Below the pieces are notes generated by a model. It was not told the origin of the DNA and made no database searches. It worked only from the letters and a program-made list of their open reading frames with translations. From the NCBI GenBank assembly GCA_026929865.2, contig CM049402.1, forward strand, positions 26,295,001 through 26,359,000: a stretch of DNA of 64,000 nucleotides. Reading direction: 5' to 3'. This document shows, piece by piece, positions 29,204 through 39,644 of this stretch. The DNA is from Hyperoplus lanceolatus. Lineage: Eukaryota > Chordata > Actinopteri > Uranoscopiformes > Ammodytidae. Within the stretch, counting starts at the first letter, position 1. Every line of letters starts with the position of its first letter. Position numbers and translations under genes: made by a program.

Positions 29204-29930
29204 GGTTTGCACCTTTGACACGCTTATGAATGTTTGTAGGGGATGAAAGAGTGTCTCATGTGTGGTTGTGTGTATGATTCTAGTGTTTGGAAATGGTAGA
29301 TATGATATTGTGTGGGTAGTTTGATTTATATTATTCTTATAAGTGGGAATTTTTTTTAAAACCACAACAAACAAACATTTAACATTCCCAAAGGGAGGAA
29401 TTCTTGCAAAAATAAAATTAACAGACCAAATTGAAGTGCAATGAAAGCTACTGCAGGATAGATACTTTTTAATTGTAAAACGTAACTATCCTTTTACAAT
29501 TAAGTAAGCTTATTTGCTTCCATCAACAGAATGGAAGCAAAAAAGCCAGTTTGCATAAGCAGGGGGACTGGAATGCTAACATTGTCTTACTGTTACTGGT
29601 CGTATTAAACACTATAACTGTATGCTACCGTTGGACACATGTACATTTTCACCTGACAGTAGCATGTGATGATTTTTTTAGAATTTTGGGGGTATTTAGA
29701 CTAAAAAAACAACCCTGCAGTAAAAAAAAAGCAAGGATTGCTTTGGTGGTTCCATGTTCAAGGCACCCGTGAGACAATGAATTATGATCCAGTCAGTCCA
29801 GTTGGTGTAACAGATTATTGCATTTAATGGCCTCTAAAGAGTGTTATAAACCGTTCCGCTGTGTTTTGGAATCTAAGACAGGCTTGAACAACAATTGAAT
29901 TTCATCACATGCACAACTATTGTGTCTTTA

Positions 29931-30166
29931 AGCCCAGTTCAGACCAAAGATTCGCCTTGCAACTGCTTGCGACGAGACGGTTTTAGAACGTCGCGGGGGA
30001 TGAATCGCAGCAGTGTGAACTGCTCGTTGCAGCGCGTTGCAAGCCGTTGCAAGGCGTCGCAGAAGATTCAACATGTCAAATCGCAAGGTCCAGTTTTAGA
30101 ACGTTTCGTCGCAAGGAGTTGCAGTTGCAAGCAGTTGCAAGGCGAATCTTTGGTCTGAACTGGGCT
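29931..30166. mobile_element. Harbinger-like MITE, near-perfect palindrome
   Basis: The ends AGCCCAGTTCAGACCAAAGA and its complement form inverted repeats of about 40 bp, with TTA outside both (29928-29930, 30167-30169). The 236 bp body is rich in GTTGCAAG and CGTCGC words in both orientations, so the whole unit can fold into one long hairpin. Size, TTA duplication and structure fit a Harbinger-type MITE. No coding capacity. Confidence 0.85.
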
Positions 30167-30169
30167 TTA

Positions 30170-33100
30170 GTTGAAACCGTCCCAAGGTAAAATGTAGAAA
30201 TAAAGCATTAAAACAAGTATCCTACCAGGAATGTGTACATCTATGTGATTGTGCAACGCAGTGCATTGCCGAATTATGCTGTCTTGTAGACAAAGTTGAG
30301 CCTAGTTCAACGTATTTGACCTTTTTTCTTTCCATTCAAATTCATACAAGGCTGAGTTCCTTTGATGCAGGGCTAATGAGGGCCCGGATGCAGTCTAACC
30401 CTGAGGGAACTGCACATGTCAGCACAAAGGTTCATGCCAATCCATCAATTAGATGTTGGGACATTTCACTGATGAAGGGAACAGTTTGACCTGCTGGTGG
30501 GTGCTAGATGAAAATTCAGAGGGTAATATAAACTACTTTCCATTAGTTATCCTCGGAAATAAATGAGAGCAATTCGGAGTTTTCATCATGATTGTTTTAT
30601 TTTCTCCAGGATCCCTTGTAATAGGTATTTGCAAAACACATTATGAATTATACCCTTAAAGGCTTGAACTTGTAGTTCAGTTCCATAACGTTACTATATA
30701 AATAACATGATTCATTTGAGGGAACTGCATTTAAACTGCCAACAGAGATTATATGATTTCACTTGGTTTAAGCCTAAATAGCGGTAGGACATACATAATA
30801 TATTTAAGAGCGGATGGATAATGTAAGTAGAACACAGGAGTTAAAGGGGTTAGTCAAAGATCAATATATACCTCATCAGTCTAGCCCTTTAATATATAGC
30901 CTTTGTGAGGCTGCACACTGCTTCCTTTACCCGAGCAAATCACCTCAATCTGATTATCTCCCTCTGTCCGTTCCTAATTATGGTCCACACAGCAGACATT
31001 GTTAGTGAACACACTCCGGAGGCTGTTTCTCTAATTACTACACTCAACCCAACCAGCCCTCAACTATAACTGCACAAGCAAGAATACACAAGCAAGAATA
31101 CACACACACACACACACACACACCAGTGCCGCCAACTGCCCCCCTCCCTCCTCGCTAGCCACCATTCTCCAACCATCTTCCAGCTAACACAGCCACTTCT
31201 AAACAGCTCTTAAGACAATCACCCACATGCTGTTTTTTGTAGAATATTGTGCTGAATCACATAAACCAGTCCCCCTCTTATCAAGTCTTATGATTGTTAG
31301 TGTGAAGAACCATTTGCCTGTATGTCAAAGCCATAACCTCAGTTGGCGAGCACCTTGTTGTAGGCAATTGGACTGCTCTTTGGAAGGCGAGAAGCCCCTG
31401 AGGGTAGACATGTAATAATGTGGAGTGGGTAAGTATGTTGGTTTGTGTTCAACAATGTGAAACCGGAAAATGTGATGGCCAGGTGGAGTGAAATATTCTC
31501 TCTTTCCGTTTCCATTGTTTATTTTTAATATATTGTCTATCAATTTGCCTTGCAGAACAAAACAAATTAAATCCGTCCTCGCTGCTCGATGCATTTTCAC
31601 TTCTTAAAATATATCCCCCTGTTTATAAATTGCTCTTTCACTGTTACTGCTGCTACCTCCCACCGTTGTTTATCTAGTCCAATTCAGTTGGCCAACAAAT
31701 GTGGGCTCTATTTTGGTGGCGTTGATTATAGGAAAATGTTGTTTAATAATTTAAAAACTGGAGTATGAATGCCTCCCTGTTACATATCTGGCTATCCATT
31801 AAAACAGAGAAGCAAAGTTTTGGAAATAAGAAATGAAAACAACAAATATAAGTTGTTAAATAGTAAAACGGTATGCGCTGCAGAGTGTTGAGTATGAAAT
31901 ACTGTGGTACTGATATCATTACTACTTTGTAAATCTACATCATTGGTAAAATTACAAACACAACAGGTAACCATGGAGTAGGAGTAAAGAAGGTGTTTAG
32001 TTAATTCACTGATTTATTTTTAGCTATGTCTGATACGCCAATAACTCAGTACACAGTTTTTGACTATACTGACTGACTGGTGTCTGTTGCACAGTGCATG
32101 GAGAGTATGAGTCTTTCCCCACTAGAAAAGTATCAGCGTCATCATTCATTCAAACTAATAAATAACCGTATGTTTGTTTTTCTCTGACTAGTGAACAATC
32201 ACGTTCCTCCTGTCACTCAGCAGCAATGGTGACAATACAATTACCATGTTAACACATTTAACCCTTGTGTGTTGATAGGGTCTGTGGGACCCATTTCCAT
32301 TTTTATTAAAAGAAAGATTTTACTTTTAATTATAATTTCAAACTGAGACTCATTGGCCTTGGCTCATTTACCGTGAAGAACATATAAAAAACAATTCAAT
32401 GAGCACAGACTGTACACCCCCCCCCCCACACATTTATATTACATACAGGATTAAATCTGTTTCTTTGATATCTGTGAAATGCCACAGGGTTGTTGATGTT
32501 TTTTTTATGTGTAGTAGTACTATAAACTCACATGTGTGTGGAAAACGTAAACGTCTAATTCATTAAAACATTGTTTCTCTACTATTAGTCTATGTTTCTT
32601 GCGCCAGTGGTCCGCATTGAGCATTGTGTTATTATTTCGAAAAGTGGAGGAAATAAATTTCCCTGACGCGGCATGATCACTGACGATTTGGTCGCTAAGA
32701 AGGTTGAAAGAGTGGGTCAGCTCCGTCTTACAGTTCCATCTTAGTGAAAGAGCTACTTTCGCTAAGAACAAATCTGGGAAACGCATTCTTCTTTCACAGC
32801 GTTCTTAAGAGCGCTCCAAATAAGTACTTAGCCCAAAGAGGCTCTTAACGAATCTGGGAAACGCGGCCAATGACAGTCCAGTCCACTCACTGACAGAAAA
32901 CAACGCAAGCGAGTTGGCGATGCCTCAAGACACACCTCCCCGGCTCGGAGAAAACATAGCCTTAACGATAAACCAACCCAGCAGATCTATACCGCAGCTT
33001 ACCTTTTCTTGAAATCTGGTCAAAATCCATGACAAACAAAATATCAACTGAGGAGACAAATCCATTGTCTACATCCATAAAGAGTTATCATTAGGCTATT

Positions 33101-33348
33101 ATTCGCCCATTCGCTGGCTTGTTTATTTTCCGGTGCAGTGCATTAAAGTGATCAGCTGCCATAAAGTGATTTCAGTCTCACGGCACTTGCATTACAACAC
33201 CACTTATAAACATCTATGTAGTCTAAAAGTATGTCTTCATACAAGAACGCACATTTGCTTGTGCTTTCTCTGGATGTCCAGGTTTTTTCTTCATTATAAA
33301 GAGTATTATAAAAAATAGTTGTGGGAAGAATTAAGTCCCTGATATCCG
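30170..33348. other. Single-copy noncoding DNA
   Basis: No gene seen. It holds a short (CA)n at 31099-31122 and a C-run at 32417-32426. TTTAACCCTTGTGTG at 32257 followed by GGGTCTGTGGGACCC resembles one piggyBac-like terminus, but no partner end was found. 32640-32880 holds repeated AATCTGGGAAACGC phrases (about 32770 and 32850), possibly an old palindromic repeat. Confidence 0.4.
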
Positions 33349-33349
33349 G

Positions 33350-33425
<76 letters not shown>
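33349..33425. repeat. (CT)n microsatellite
   Basis: About 35 CT units with single T interruptions at the ends. Confidence 0.97.
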
Positions 33426-33426
<1 letters not shown>

Positions 33427-35276
33427 AATAAAAATGTACATACATTTTCTATTCCATCAAACATGCAGTGTTTTTTCACCGACTCTAGAAAACCTGCACA
33501 TAATGTCATCAAACACAACCATATTCCTATAAGTGTATCAGAAAATTATAAATGACATATAAGAGAATACATTTTACTGACATCCAACCTTTTAAATGTA
33601 AGAAATATATCTCAAACAAGTACAACCATATTTTTTTTCCAATTTTCCAAAAATTAACAACGTTAGCCTTAAAATGTATTTATTTTATTTTATTTTGTAT
33701 TCAATTGGTGTAGTATTATGCCTAACAAGACAACACTCACGTAATGCTATTATTGTTATCACAGGAAATTTTGATATAGAGTGAAACAAATACAAATTGT
33801 CAATATAATAGAAGTTAAGGTATTTTGCCTTTGTATGACCCATTATTGTTTTGCAGATAATACAAAGGCAGAGTACAGTAACTTCCGAATAAGGGTCTAA
33901 AATTTTTGATTTTTGGGGGATAAATAACTTCCTTTTCATACAATAACATGCCAAATGTTCAATAATCTACTTACAATTGATTTGGCAGGACAACAAAATA
34001 ACTTTGAATTATTTTTTCTCAGTTCTATACTGTGGTGAGTTAAGGTCTTTTGCCTTTGTAGGGCAGTATAGTTATTCAGCAAAAGCAATAGATTTCATGA
34101 ATAAACTGTACATTAAGATGGAAAATATCAAAAGGTTGAGGTACTTGTCCGACTGCAGTAGGAAAAGGATACACAATAGTGGACACACATTTCCTAAACA
34201 CGCTAAATCAAACTTTTTAGAAATGCCAACAAGTATTGCTGCATAACTTTAAGGAAACAATTTACCTCGGGCATAAATCAGCTCTCATTTAGGACGTGCA
34301 CTTATATATTTTCTCGCTCTCTACCATGCAGCTAAGCAGTTCAATATCTAAAAGGGATATAAACATGAATCACAGTGAGACTGGGGCTGTCCATAGAAAG
34401 AGGCACAGAGTGATTTGAACTTATAATCATAATGCACGTTGCCTTGAAGGGGACTTCATGAATATGCTCAGAGAGTCGGAGTGCCTGTCTGGCACCGGGT
34501 CAAATCTGATTTGCATATTGTTTACGGCCACTAGCTTAATTTGAAGCAGAGGTTTGAGCCTGTGATAACGCCTGGGCCTTATCTACAGAGTTGGCTAAGT
34601 GGATGCAAGAGTAAACTTCTCAAAGTGATAAGCTCCAGCAGCCTGGCATCGAGTGGATACCCTGTTGCATTCAGCACAGAACTTTTTGTCAAAATGCTTA
34701 GTGGAATTGCACAGTACAGTGTTTGGAAGGAGCTGTAAACATGTCATTTATGTAAATGTTATCATACATCAGTTTGCCACAAAAGGTCCGTCGGGACATA
34801 GCAGAAACCACATTTTTACTTGCAGAACAAAGTTTCCGAAACCACATCTTTTAAAGTTGATATAAATATTCCACAGCAAAATACATGGTTAAGTGTTTTT
34901 GATCATTTGTGAAGATATGGCGTTTTCAGGACTAAAAAGGATCAACTAATACCTATAATTTACTTTTTCCTGCAAAGTGACCTTATGCGAAGGACTTTCA
35001 ACTGTAAGTGTTATTTCTTTGTGAACATTTTGTTCTTGATGAAATCACTAGGTGATTGAACACATCTGTTGTTTTAGCTTTGCAGTAGCACTGATGAGGG
35101 CAAAGTGCATACTTTCAGTTGTTATTTAAAGATGTAGCCATGGCTGCAAATGCCAAGGCCATGATCTTAATACCATCATACCACAAATGTTAATGCACTC
35201 TGCACTATGTTAGCCATCATTTTACAAAACCGTTTTCACCATGTTGATTAATAGATTGTAATACATTTTTGGAAAT
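33426..35276. other. Single-copy noncoding DNA
   Basis: No gene or element ends recognised. 34410-34560 is an even-composition stretch with ATTTGCATAT and TTAATTTGAAG, a candidate conserved noncoding element. Confidence 0.4.
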
Positions 35277-35292
35277 TTTTATTTCTTGTTTA

Positions 35293-35480
35293 TATATATT
35301 TTTTTTAATATGTTTTTTGGGGCATTTTTATGCTTTATTGATAGTGCAGAGAGACAGAGGTGAAATGGGGCAGAGAGGGGAGTGACATGCAGAGAACGAC
35401 CACAGGCGGGAATCGAACCCGGGTCTGCTGCTGGGCCCGGCCCGGGGGTACGCCCTACCAACTGAGCTAAGGGTGCCCCC
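35293..35480 (-). mobile_element. tRNA-derived SINE, copy 2
   Basis: Same family and orientation as the copy at 8391-8580, with a TAGCTCAGTTGGTAGGGCGT head and GGTTCGATTCCCGCC B-box on the minus strand and the AATAAAGCATAAAAATGCCCC tail region. It is flanked by a 16 bp direct repeat TTTTATTTCTT(G/A)TTTA at 35277-35292 and 35481-35496 with one mismatch, which marks a fairly recent retrotransposition. The two copies differ by a few substitutions and a 3-base indel near the GGGCCC-rich part. Confidence 0.88.
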
Positions 35481-35496
35481 TTTTATTTCTTATTTA

Positions 35497-36539
35497 AAGC
35501 TAGGTCATAACTTCTGTTGCCCCCATGCGTAATCATGGGTAATTCCAACAATACTGTCAGCGCATCTACTCATGTGGTAAGTATTCAGTGATCGTGCATG
35601 GATTGTATACCTTCAGCTGTACGTCCAGATTTTTCATGAGCAACTTTGAGCTCCTGCACCAGTGTCGGGGGGGTGACACCAGTTTGTAAATGCTGCCGTA
35701 CTGAGAAATGCAGAGAGAGTTTTGAAGAGCTGACAATTGTATCAACTTTTATGGCAATGACTTGAATGTAACAACATTCCTTTGTATGACAAAGTTATGC
35801 ACTAGAATGTTACTATAAGCAGCATCATGAATCCAGATCATGCGTGTTTCATTACTTCCTAACTTCCTAACCATGTTCGCTCTGGCTGTCGTTTCTGACA
35901 GTATGCTCTACGACAAGAGGGTGCACTCTGAGCTTCTGTGCACGATCAACCAAGCCTTTCTTTCGCCCTTCCTCTATTTCTTCCTCCCTCACTCTGTCTT
36001 TCCCTGGGCTCTGTTTCTCTTTCTTCTATCCTCTCCTCTCCTCTCCTCTTCGCCCGCCCACCTCATATCTCTTTCCCTTCATCTTTCTTACTCTCTTTCC
36101 CTCTCTTGTTCCCTTTCTTTCCGGGGCCTCCTCCATATTCCTAACTCGCTCCCTCTTCTTTTTATCATGCATCAACTGCTGCGTCTGATGAGCACATCAG
36201 TCAAGGCCTGGCTAATGAAGTCCCTCTCCTTCGCCATTAGAGTGAAATAACTAATCTCTCTCTCTCTCTCTTTCTCTCTATCTTCTAACCAAACCAAACA
36301 ACTTTCTCTTCCTCCTCCCCACTTACCTCCTCTCAAATCCATCTCTTCCGCTCCTTCCTTCTTGTCTCTTTTCGTCCTCCCCAGCTTCTCTCAGGCAAAT
36401 AGGGAGCCAAATAAAGAGCAAGGCTGGCTGAGGTTTAAAAGAGCAAAATGAAAGGGAACATTTACCAACATAAGAACATACATGGGTCAAGACCTTGAAA
36501 ACCAAATCAATAATTCTCAAATGTAGGAATGGGTGAATT
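35497..36539. other. Noncoding, pyrimidine-rich in part
   Basis: 35950-36150 and 36250-36370 are C/T-rich on the plus strand (CTCTC runs), which produces spurious L/S/P-rich frames. No gene seen. Confidence 0.5.
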
Positions 36540-36795
36540 AAAAGGTGGGGGAAAATGACTTTGGGATAGATACATACTGTTTTATATTGTACAAAAAAGT
36601 CCTTTGCACTACTTAGTATTTAGAATGTATATAATGTACATATTGTTTATGGTATGTTCATCTTATTCTGCTCTATATTTGTTATTGTTCCTATTGCACT
36701 ATTGGGCTAGTGATGAATGCTATTTCGATTCTGATGTATGTCTTGCATATATCAGAACTCACAATAACAAACTTTGACTTGACTTTGAAGACTTA
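36540..36795 (+). mobile_element. LINE 3-prime UTR-like fragment
   Basis: The phrases CCTTTGCACTACTTAGTATT, TTGCACTATTGGGCTAG, ATGCTATTTCG and a closing CAAACTTTGACTTGACTTTGA with a TTGAC-type tandem tail match the layout of a fish LINE 3-prime UTR and tail. No coding part remains. The family is not assigned. Confidence 0.4.
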
Positions 36796-36807
36796 CATGT
36801 TTACAAA

Positions 36808-36866
36808 TGATATATATATATAGATATATATCTATATATCTATATATATATCTATATATCTACATA

Positions 36867-36923
<57 letters not shown>

Positions 36924-36944
36924 GATATATATATATATATATAT
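36808..36944. repeat. (AT)n/(ATCT)n microsatellite
   Basis: TA repeats with ATCTA variants, ending at the start of the homopolymer tract. Confidence 0.95.
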
Positions 36945-36950
36945 TACTAC

Positions 36951-37232
36951 TATACCCCTCCCTCCCCTCCCTCCCCCTCTTCCCCCCCCCCGTCTTCCTT
37001 TTTTTTTCCCCCCCTCCCCCCCCCCCCTTTTCAACTAAATTTAATAATAATTAGGGTTTTTTTCTCCCCCGCGCCCGTGGCGCGTGGGGGGGCGTGGGGG
37101 GGGGTGAGAGAGTGGGGGGGGGGGGGGGATATATATAAAACTACCCCCCCCCCCCCCCCCCCACCCCCCCCCCCCCCCCCTCCCCCTCCTCCCCCCCCCC
37201 CCCCCCCTTCAATAGAAGGGGAGGGGGGGGGG
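36951..37232. repeat. C/G homopolymer tract at left element junction
   Basis: Long C runs, CCT-rich and G-rich segments and poly-G directly abut the element's left end at 37233. The proline and glycine frames here are translations of homopolymers. Such a pile-up of C then G runs is unusual for fish DNA and may be a sequencing or assembly error that hides the true left junction. Confidence 0.8.
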
Positions 37233-37264
37233 GTGCGTCTTAAAGAATGTTTTTTTTATCTGTT

Positions 37265-37860
37265 TTTATTACTTCCTTAACACCCCAATTCAAAGGATAC
37301 CTTAGGAGGGCACATTGATTAGTTTGCAAAACAAAACACCTCTTCAAGGGGGGTAACTCAGGATTTTATATCCCATTATGTTATACATGTGGGGTACCTT
37401 AGGAGGTCACAATGATTAGTTTGCTAAACAAAACACCTCTTCAAGGGGGGATGACTGAGGATTTTATATCCCATTATGTTATACAGGTGGGGGTCATATA
37501 GAATCACGGGAATGATTTTTAAATCTTTTAAATAGTCTGATATACAATACTTCAAGGGGTTACCTCAGGATACCACACCTACATGCTAACTTTGTGTTCA
37601 CGGATACTTATATGATACATTTAATCAGGGGCATTCTTATCGACTCGTGGGAATGAGGGATTTTTTTATTTTACAAAGTCTTCTAAACAAACCATCCCTC
37701 TTCAAGGTGGTAACTCAGGATTTCACACCCTTATGTTATATAGAAACTTTAGGTGAATTTTTTTTAATCAGGGGTCAGGGACTAAACAACTCACACATCA
37801 AAGGGGTAACTCTGGATTTCACATCCATGCTAGCTTTCTGTTCACAGATGCTTTAGGTGT
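37265..37860. repeat. Five subterminal iterons, left arm
   Basis: The phrase TTCAAGG-GGTAACTCAGGATT followed by T(A/C)(T/A)(A/C)(T/C)CC recurs at about 37343, 37440, 37551, 37702 and 37797, spaced roughly 95-150 bp. Copies 1 and 2 share flanks (GATTAGTTTGC-AAACAAAACACCTC). They lie within about 600 bp of the element end, where viruses with protein-primed linear genomes keep replication or packaging signals. The function here is inference. The same array is mirrored at 48160-48756. Confidence 0.7.
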
Positions 37861-38116
37861 TAGGGTGTATTTCTATTCCACTATCATTCTGCGTTAACAC
37901 TAACAACTGTTGATGGGGAATAAAATAATTCCTCTGTATATAAGTGTTAAACTGTATGCATATGGTCACAAAGAGGTAAATAGAAGCCTCTATAGCATAT
38001 GAATTTATAAAATACTCCCCTGACCGATTTCAAATCTGACGTATTTTAAAATGTAAGCATCCACTTATTAACAAACACCTCATATGCTATAAACCAAGTC
38101 AAAAACCCCTGTTGCC

Positions 38117-38124
38117 TATATAAA
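38117..38124 (+). promoter_or_regulatory. TATA box for the spliced gene, left arm
   Basis: TATATAAA followed by ATAATATAAAAAGGGG lies about 200 bp upstream of the first ATG (38323) in an otherwise mixed-composition stretch. It is mirrored at 47897-47904. Confidence 0.5.
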
Positions 38125-38322
38125 ATAATATAAAAAGGGGATAGGGCTTGTCTATTAAGTTATGTAAGAATGGATATCAGGAGGTCACACATACATGTTA
38201 GTTTTTCTGCTCAATGGAGGGGATGGCCTTTAAGAGTCCAAGGGGTTTGACAGACTCAACCAGGTCAGGCCACAGTTGATGAACGATACAACTCTGAGGA
38301 CGTCTTATTTTCAGCCTACAAG

Positions 38323-39575
38323 ATGCCCCTAATTCATGGTGAGTTGATATGATGTTTATATTTGTTATAAGTGTTTCTACTTCTCTGTTCTTTCCTGCAA
38401 CTTATTTCTCCTAAAATGTGCTAGTTTTTCTACACAGCTCAGACCAAATGGACTACATCTACACTGAATGTTAATTCCCTCGGAGAGACAGGGAGAGCTA
38501 ACATTACAGGTATCTAAATGGTTCATTATTGTTAATGCGTATATATTTAAGATGTTTCTTCAATGTATTTCTTAAAATTAAATGCACAATCATAATTTGG
38601 TATAGATGCTGTATGTCTGTTTGACGAGCCGTCGCGAGCCATATGTGTAGAACATCGTCCGATATCACCCGCTAAAACTCAACAGCCAAGAAGGGTTCTT
38701 GGGCTAGCATTGCGGCCTGCAAGTAAGAGAAACTACAAATTACAAACAATATTACATTCTTAAGTGCTGATGTAATATTTATACTGATCTAGGATATGTT
38801 TGTTTTGTGTTTTTTAATTTTTTAAACCAGATGGTTCTAACGATTACTACAAGCCGATAGCGTTTAAACCTAGCATCCATAAAAAATTGCTCAGATCTGG
38901 AGAGGGGGCCGTTAATTCACCCGCCAAATCCAGGCCAAGAGGTAAATACAACTCCGTGACAACATTAAGTATGTATCACAAAATATATATATTAGTGCAT
39001 TCTTAAATGTTACAGCAATATATCAATATGCTATTTGTGTTTTTATTTTATTTTTTAAAACAGATACGTCTAACAGCAGAGACAAGGTACCAGCATCTGG
39101 CCCTAGCACATCTAAAACATTGAGCTACGTGGGAGCAGCCATTTCACAGCCCCGGGGAGGAATCTACGGTGTCGATGAGGAGGTCAACTTATGGAACGAT
39201 GAACATCTAAAGCGATGGGATGCGAAAAGATTCAAGGGACATCAGGATACATCAACATCATATAGTAAGACAAAAATCACTCAAAAACCAGAGGTGAAAA
39301 AAACAAACATAACTCAAAAATCAGTGGTCAAAAATAAGGAAAATGATGATGGTGGACTTTTAAGAAGAGTTAAAGCTCAGCTACATATTTCTAGATTCAC
39401 AAAGGCCTTAATTGTAAAGTACAATTTGAGACAGGCTAAGGTTCAATATGGTCAAGCTAGGAAGGCAGAGGAAACTCTAAAAGAGGTTGGTCAACTTAAA
39501 AGGATGTTAGCACAACATAATACAGAAAACAGAGAAATCAAAACAATGTTAGCAAAATTACTCTCAAGAAAGTAA
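38323..39575 (+). CDS. Five-exon spliced gene, basic protein with coiled-coil-like C-terminus
   Basis: Predicted exons are 38323-38338, 38438-38509, 38606-38722, 38831-38941 and 39064-39575, about 275 codons. Each junction has GT/AG ends (donors GTGAGT, GTATCT, GTAAGA, GTAAAT; acceptors CACAG, TATAG, CCAG, ACAG). Introns are only 96-122 bp and all are phase 1. The internal exons are 72, 117 and 111 bases, so each can be skipped without a frameshift. The last exon encodes a lysine-rich middle and an E/K/Q-rich C-terminus (about residues 205-275) with heptad-like leucines, probably a coiled coil. No known domain was recognised. It lies directly upstream of polB, the place where a terminal protein or DNA-binding protein would be useful, but that role is a guess. 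A near-identical copy lies in the right arm. Exons are predicted by eye. Confidence 0.72.
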
Positions 39576-39589
39576 TATTAGCTTATTTA

Positions 39590-39603
39590 GGGGGGGGGGG
39601 GGG
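39590..39603. repeat. G homopolymer between spliced gene and polB
   Basis: A run of about 14 G sits between the stop of the spliced gene and the polB start. In the right arm the same run is 6 long (46435-46440, as C). It is the main length difference between the arms. Confidence 0.8.
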
Positions 39604-39644
39604 CCGTGGTCTGATATCGTCATTATATTCTAGTGGTCTTAACG

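Noticed and set aside
32257-32300. TTTAACCCTTGTGTG with GGGTCTGTGGGACCC as a piggyBac end
   Set aside because: No partner end found downstream within several kilobases.
36807-37280. 157 aa frame rich in Y/I then P
   Set aside because: Translation of AT repeats and C homopolymers.
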